DNA from: Methylobacterium sp.
Lineage (GTDB): Bacteria > Pseudomonadota > Alphaproteobacteria > Rhizobiales > Beijerinckiaceae
NCBI GenBank assembly: GCA_020252865.1
Contig: JADCCH010000076.1
Span: forward strand, 1-7,391
Direction: 5' to 3'
DNA: 7,391 nt
A program made the position numbers and the translations under genes. Numbering within the stretch: position 1 is the stretch's first letter; the number at the start of each line of letters is the position of its first letter. Below are positions 6,247-7,391 of the stretch, in pieces. The notes beneath the pieces are model-generated. The model ran no database searches and was not told the DNA's origin. It was given only the letters and a program-made list of their open reading frames with translations.

Positions 6247-7391
6247 ATGAAGTTCACGCTCTCCTGGCTCAAGGATCACCTTGAAACGGATGCGACGCTC
6301 GACCGGATCGTCGAGACGCTGACCCGCATCGGCCTCGAGGTCGAGCATGTGGATGATCCGGGCAAGAAACTTGGCGGTTTCACGATCGCCTATGTTGTTT
6401 CCGCCGTGCAGCATCCCAATGCTGATCGCCTGCGCGTCTGCATGGTGGATACCGGCTCGGGCGAACCGGTGCAGGTGGTCTGCGGCGCACCCAATGCGCG
6501 CACCGGCATGAAGAGCGTCTTCTCGCCGCCCGGCACCTACATTCCCGGCAAGGACATCACGCTCGGCAGGGGTGTGATCCGCGGCGTGGAATCCCTCGGC
6601 ATGCTCTGCTCGGCGGCGGAACTCCAGATTTCCGAGGACCATGACGGCATCATCGATCTGCCGGAGGATGCGCCGGTCGGACGCGTCTATGCCGAATGGG
6701 CGGGCCTCTCCGATCCGGTCATCGAGATCAACCTGACACCCAACCGCCCGGATGCGACCGGCGTGCATGGCATCGCGCGCGATCTCGCCGCGGCCGGCCT
6801 CGGGCGCTTGAAGGACCCGACCCCGCACCAGGTGCGCGGGCAGGGCGCCTGCCCGGTGGACGTGGAATTGGCGCTTGCGCATGAGGATCGGGCTTTGTGC
6901 CCGGCTTTCGCGCTTCGTCTCGTGCGCGGCGTGAAGAACGGCTCCTCGCCGGAATGGATGCAGAAGCGCCTGCGTGCCATCGGCCTCAGGCCCATCAACA
7001 CGCTGGTGGATATCACGAACTACATCACTTTCGATCGCGGTCGCCCGCTGCATGTGTTCGATGCGAGGAAAGTGGCGGGCAAGCTCGTGGTGCGCCGCGC
7101 GAAGGAGGGCGAGAGCCTTGTCGCGCTCGATGGCAGGACCTATGATCTCGATCCCTCCATCGTGGTGATCGCGGATGATCATGGCGTGGAATCGCTCGCC
7201 GGAATCATGGGGGGCGAGGCCTCGGGCTGCGACGGGAACACCACCGATGTGCTGGTGGAGAGCGCACTCTGGTCGCCGTTGAACATCGCGCAGACCGGCC
7301 GCAAGCTGGGGATCATCACCGATGCGCGCTACCGCTTCGAGCGCGGCGTGGACCCGGCCCAAACCGTGCCGGGCTGCGAACTCGCGACGCG
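6247..7391 (+). CDS. pheT: Phenylalanyl-tRNA synthetase beta subunit, N-terminal part (3' end outside window)
   Basis: PheT pairs with PheS in an alpha2-beta2 enzyme that charges tRNA-Phe; the beta chain binds tRNA and edits mischarged tyrosine. The frame is open from ATG 6247 to the right edge, giving 381 complete codons of an expected total near 800. Visible parts: the typical start [12 protein letters not shown]; the OB-fold tRNA-binding domain at about 40-150, with [19 protein letters not shown] and [28 protein letters not shown] (about 163-181); and the B3/B4 editing domain from about residue 210, with [22 protein letters not shown] (320-327) and [13 protein letters not shown] (358-370). 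The last motif is the version I associate with alphaproteobacteria. A GAGG lies 8 bp before the ATG. The usual partner pheS is not upstream: the preceding gene is an aminotransferase. Confidence 0.97.
   Translation, partial: MKFTLSWLKDHLETDATLDRIVETLTRIGLEVEHVDDPGKKLGGFTIAYVVSAVQHPNADRLRVCMVDTGSGEPVQVVCGAPNARTGMKSVFSPPGTYIPGKDITLGRGVIRGVESLGMLCSAAELQISEDHDGIIDLPEDAPVGRVYAEWAGLSDPVIEINLTPNRPDATGVHGIARDLAAAGLGRLKDPTPHQVRGQGACPVDVELALAHEDRALCPAFALRLVRGVKNGSSPEWMQKRLRAIGLRPINTLVDITNYITFDRGRPLHVFDARKVAGKLVVRRAKEGESLVALDGRTYDLDPSIVVIADDHGVESLAGIMGGEASGCDGNTTDVLVESALWSPLNIAQTGRKLGIITDARYRFERGVDPAQTVPGCELAT

Noticed and set aside
6208..6284. Short ORF (25 codons) in the pheT leader overlapping its start, considered as an attenuation leader peptide
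   Set aside because: It contains no phenylalanine codons and lacks a clear ribosome binding site, so a pheM-like attenuator is not supported.
6184..7362. Long minus-strand ORF (392 codons) opposite pheT
   Set aside because: The plus-strand frame is an uninterrupted, highly conserved PheT; the antisense frame shows no family motif.

Overview
The window is GC-rich chromosomal DNA with tightly packed genes on both strands. Several proteins read like alphaproteobacterial versions of their families: a UPF0262 protein, HisD ending in a typical alphaproteobacterial tail, and PheT with the [13 protein letters not shown] motif. The best guess is an alphaproteobacterium, possibly near Hyphomicrobiales or Rhodospirillales. 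The sequence alone does not fix the genus. No RNA gene, insertion sequence, prophage or CRISPR array is visible, and no gap between genes exceeds about 175 bases.

Layout. Bases 1-1469 (+) hold the 3' end of hisD, a UPF0262 gene and a small low-molecular-weight-phosphatase-like gene. The spacings are 4 bp and a 4-bp ATGA overlap, so the three are almost certainly one operon. anmK (1494-2576, -) converges on this operon after 24 bp and diverges from a GhrA-like 2-hydroxyacid dehydrogenase (2663-3604, +) across 86 bp. A 175-bp convergent gap follows; it may hold a 46-codon small ORF on the minus strand. Next come a compact SF1 helicase of RecD/Dda type (3780-4880, -) and, divergently across 74 bp, a fold-type-I PLP aminotransferase (4955-6139, +). 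After a 107-bp leader containing a GC-rich hairpin, pheT starts at 6247 and runs off the right edge.

How the genes relate. Most are housekeeping or salvage functions: histidine biosynthesis, anhydro-N-acetylmuramic acid recycling from peptidoglycan, glyoxylate/hydroxypyruvate reduction, DNA unwinding, transamination and tRNA charging. Apart from the first three genes they do not form one pathway. The region looks like ordinary core genome whose gene order has been rearranged: the first operon lacks the infA gene that I recall commonly following it in alphaproteobacteria, and pheT is not next to pheS.

I found no convincing novel multi-gene system. The items most worth a second look are the UPF0262/phosphatase pair of unknown function, including a phosphatase with a non-canonical P-loop and no spare cysteines for arsenate reduction, followed by the uncoupled pheT with its structured leader, and the small ORF at 3598-3738.
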